NCBI RefSeq assembly: GCF_910592395.1
Contig: NC_088315.1
Span: 5,460,501-5,524,500 of the forward strand
Source: Lineus longissimus
Taxonomy: Eukaryota; Nemertea; Pilidiophora; Heteronemertea; Lineidae
Direction: 5' to 3'
DNA: 64,000 bases
Position numbers and translations under genes: made by a program. This document shows positions 62,101-64,000 of the stretch, in pieces; position 1 is the first letter of the stretch, and each line of letters opens with the position of its first letter. The notes beneath the pieces are model-generated. The model did not search any database and was not told the DNA's origin. It worked only from the letters and a program-made list of their open reading frames with translations.

Positions 62101-64000
62101 TCAACGTCCGAGATGCTTATAAATTGCTACTAAGAACATGATAGTGGCATATAGTATAGAGTCAAAATAAAATGTCTGACCTGTCTTACTCTATTGCTTT
62201 CAATGAATTGGAATTAGTCATTTGTTCCGGTGGAGGGAAGAATCAAAAATAACCATCGTGTGAAAGACCACAAATCACTATTGAATAGTCCCGGGAGTCT
62301 GGTTAAGGTGGGTACGGTGTTGACAAAATGATGCTAATCGTAGTGCTAATACCTGTTCATTGTCGTTACTAATACATTGCGTGCGAGGAGGCGCGGAAAT
62401 TATCGTTACAGCCAGTTCGAGCCAGGTGGTCTACCATATTTGAGTGGGAACTTTACACGGTCTTTGAAATTGTATAGGTTTCTAAAGTTTAAAAACATTT
62501 CGGCCATAACAATGCTCTCCGTGGACGTTTTTTTTTTGCGGGGGGGGGTGAAAAAACATCTCGTGGCTGTTGAGAATCGGAAAAAAACCGTTTAGCTAAA
62601 AAACGTGTCGTGGTGCATGTTCGTCTTGGCCGAAATTATGAACTCTATCTCTCTCTGAGGCACAGTAACTATTACGTGGTCTATATCCATTAATGAAACC
62701 AGTAAAAATGCATTCGTACTATCAATATTTCCTCATTGTGTTATTTTCCTGTTTGGACATGTTAGAAACGGTGTTCCTAGCATATCATAAAGGGGAATAT
62801 GGAGTCACACACGAATGAAAAGGCAGCACCGAAGCACAATTAAGCTTATCCATCCTTGCAGCTACTGAGTAACCATAACTAAGCAAAGTAAAAGAAAACC
62901 ACCCGAGGAAAAAGCTTATAGTCTAACAAGAAAACCCCCGCCCATATCGGAAAACAATACGTATCTAGCTATAGTAATGATGTCTGTTTCCCAGTTATTA
63001 GCTGGCACGAGCTTGCAGATACTGATATGCGTCTTCAAATTAGCAATAGAATGCCAGAACGAGACGCATTGTGTTGAGAAAAAAATATTTTGCCTCTTCT
63101 TAAAAATCGCCCCTTGACATTAACCCAGGTACCAGTAATTCCCATGTAAAATCCAATGTGTATTGATCGAACCCATGCAGACAGCGAATATTTGTAATCA
63201 GCTTTCTTTATTGTTAGAAACAATTAAAACATTGCTTGTGGAAACAATTAAGCACTTACAAATTGAAATATTACAAAATGTAAACAAAATCAAAACAAAC
63301 TAAACTATACTTTTGATGTTTTCAAATGAAAATGGCAGCGCTTTCCCGGTGTGGGCAAAGATATAAACCCAACAGGCATAACCAAGCACCACTGGAACTA
63401 TGTATACTAAGCCCACTTTTTGTCTCATCGCATGAATCGTTCTGCTATCTTCATCATGTCAAATCGAACTGCGCCATGCAGGCAGACAAACGGATTCGAC
63501 CGCCCCTGGATATTAAAATCCACCTTAGACGATGTTCTCGCATATATGATCGCCTAATTGATGATTGTAATTGATCTTCTCCTTTGACTAATTCGATCAA
63601 GCAAACTCCTGGAATTAAATGATGATTTCATTAATAAGTGGCGGATATTATAGGTCGCTTTGTGATGTCATAAAATAGCTTGATAAATAGGTTACTGGTG
63701 GAGGCTTCAATTGCAATCAGCCGACATGCAAATTTAAGAGTCAGTTTGTGTGGAGAAGAGAGAAAAAATGTATTGGATTGGCATGTTTAGAAAGAATAGC
63801 AAAATAATTTTTTGATCATTGGAGATTGCAAAACTACTTTTTTACTATGTTGAAAAGTTGGAACTAGTAAAAATATTAGGATGGGTGGGTGCAAGGCTCG
63901 ATTTGACTATAAACTGTCCTTCGAACCAGATATAAGTGGCTAAATTATAATCGTCACGTACGTTTCGAATGGCACTTTTTCGCAACATTTGGACTTAATT
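59193..64000. other. Gene-poor stretch to the window end
   Basis: No supported gene. The longest frame is 128 codons (60504-60890, plus), hydrophobic then basic, without domain. A G-run (GCGGGGGGGGG) lies near 62538. Confidence 0.6.

Noticed and set aside
1-64000. tRNA, rRNA or snRNA genes
   Set aside because: I looked for B-box-like GTTCGANNC sequences with a matching acceptor stem and for snRNA motifs and found none convincing; a covariance-model scan would be decisive.

Overview
The window is animal genomic DNA: roughly 40% G+C by impression, spliced genes with canonical GT/AG sites, long gene-poor stretches, LINE fragments, short inverted-repeat elements and minisatellites. The gene giving the best taxonomic hint is a buccalin / allatostatin-A type neuropeptide precursor whose peptides end in FSGGL-amide or FAGGL-amide. 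That form is typical of lophotrochozoans (molluscs and relatives), so I infer a mollusc-like or other lophotrochozoan genome; the sequence does not let me name the species.

Layout. At 2.5-4.3 kb on the minus strand lies the neuropeptide precursor. It is one exon that holds the whole coding region, with a splice acceptor directly before the ATG and a splice donor directly after the stop. At 5.8-6.6 kb is a decayed LINE. From about 6.6 to 26.8 kb I find no gene I can support. That stretch holds a TATA/CRE-like cluster near 9.4 kb, a 366-bp inverted-repeat element (15.5 kb), a 181-bp inverted-repeat element (19.6 kb) and an 18-copy 45-bp satellite (20.9-21.7 kb).

At 26.8-28.5 kb on the plus strand is a three-exon gene for a secreted protein: signal peptide, laminin-G-like lectin domain, PAN/apple domain. 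Both introns are phase 1. Downstream are a 138-bp foldback element (29.7 kb), a 327-bp 5'-truncated LINE insertion with a 10-bp target-site duplication (36.5-36.8 kb), a degenerate minisatellite (53.5 kb), the second copy of a 182-bp dispersed repeat (0.86 and 55.0 kb) and an inverted pair of 15-bp minisatellites (58.3 and 59.1 kb). Several exon-like open frames between 35 and 53 kb are listed at low confidence because no known domain supports them.

The two firm genes are unrelated in function: one encodes secreted signalling peptides from neurons, the other a secreted, probably carbohydrate- or protein-binding molecule. I see no operon or cluster linking them. No tRNA, rRNA or CRISPR array was recognised. 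The most unusual points are the neuropeptide array itself (about 28 amidated copies in two distinct repeat blocks), the exact match of its coding region to one exon, the two-strand open 45-bp satellite, and the strong excess of the palindrome TACATGTA across the window.
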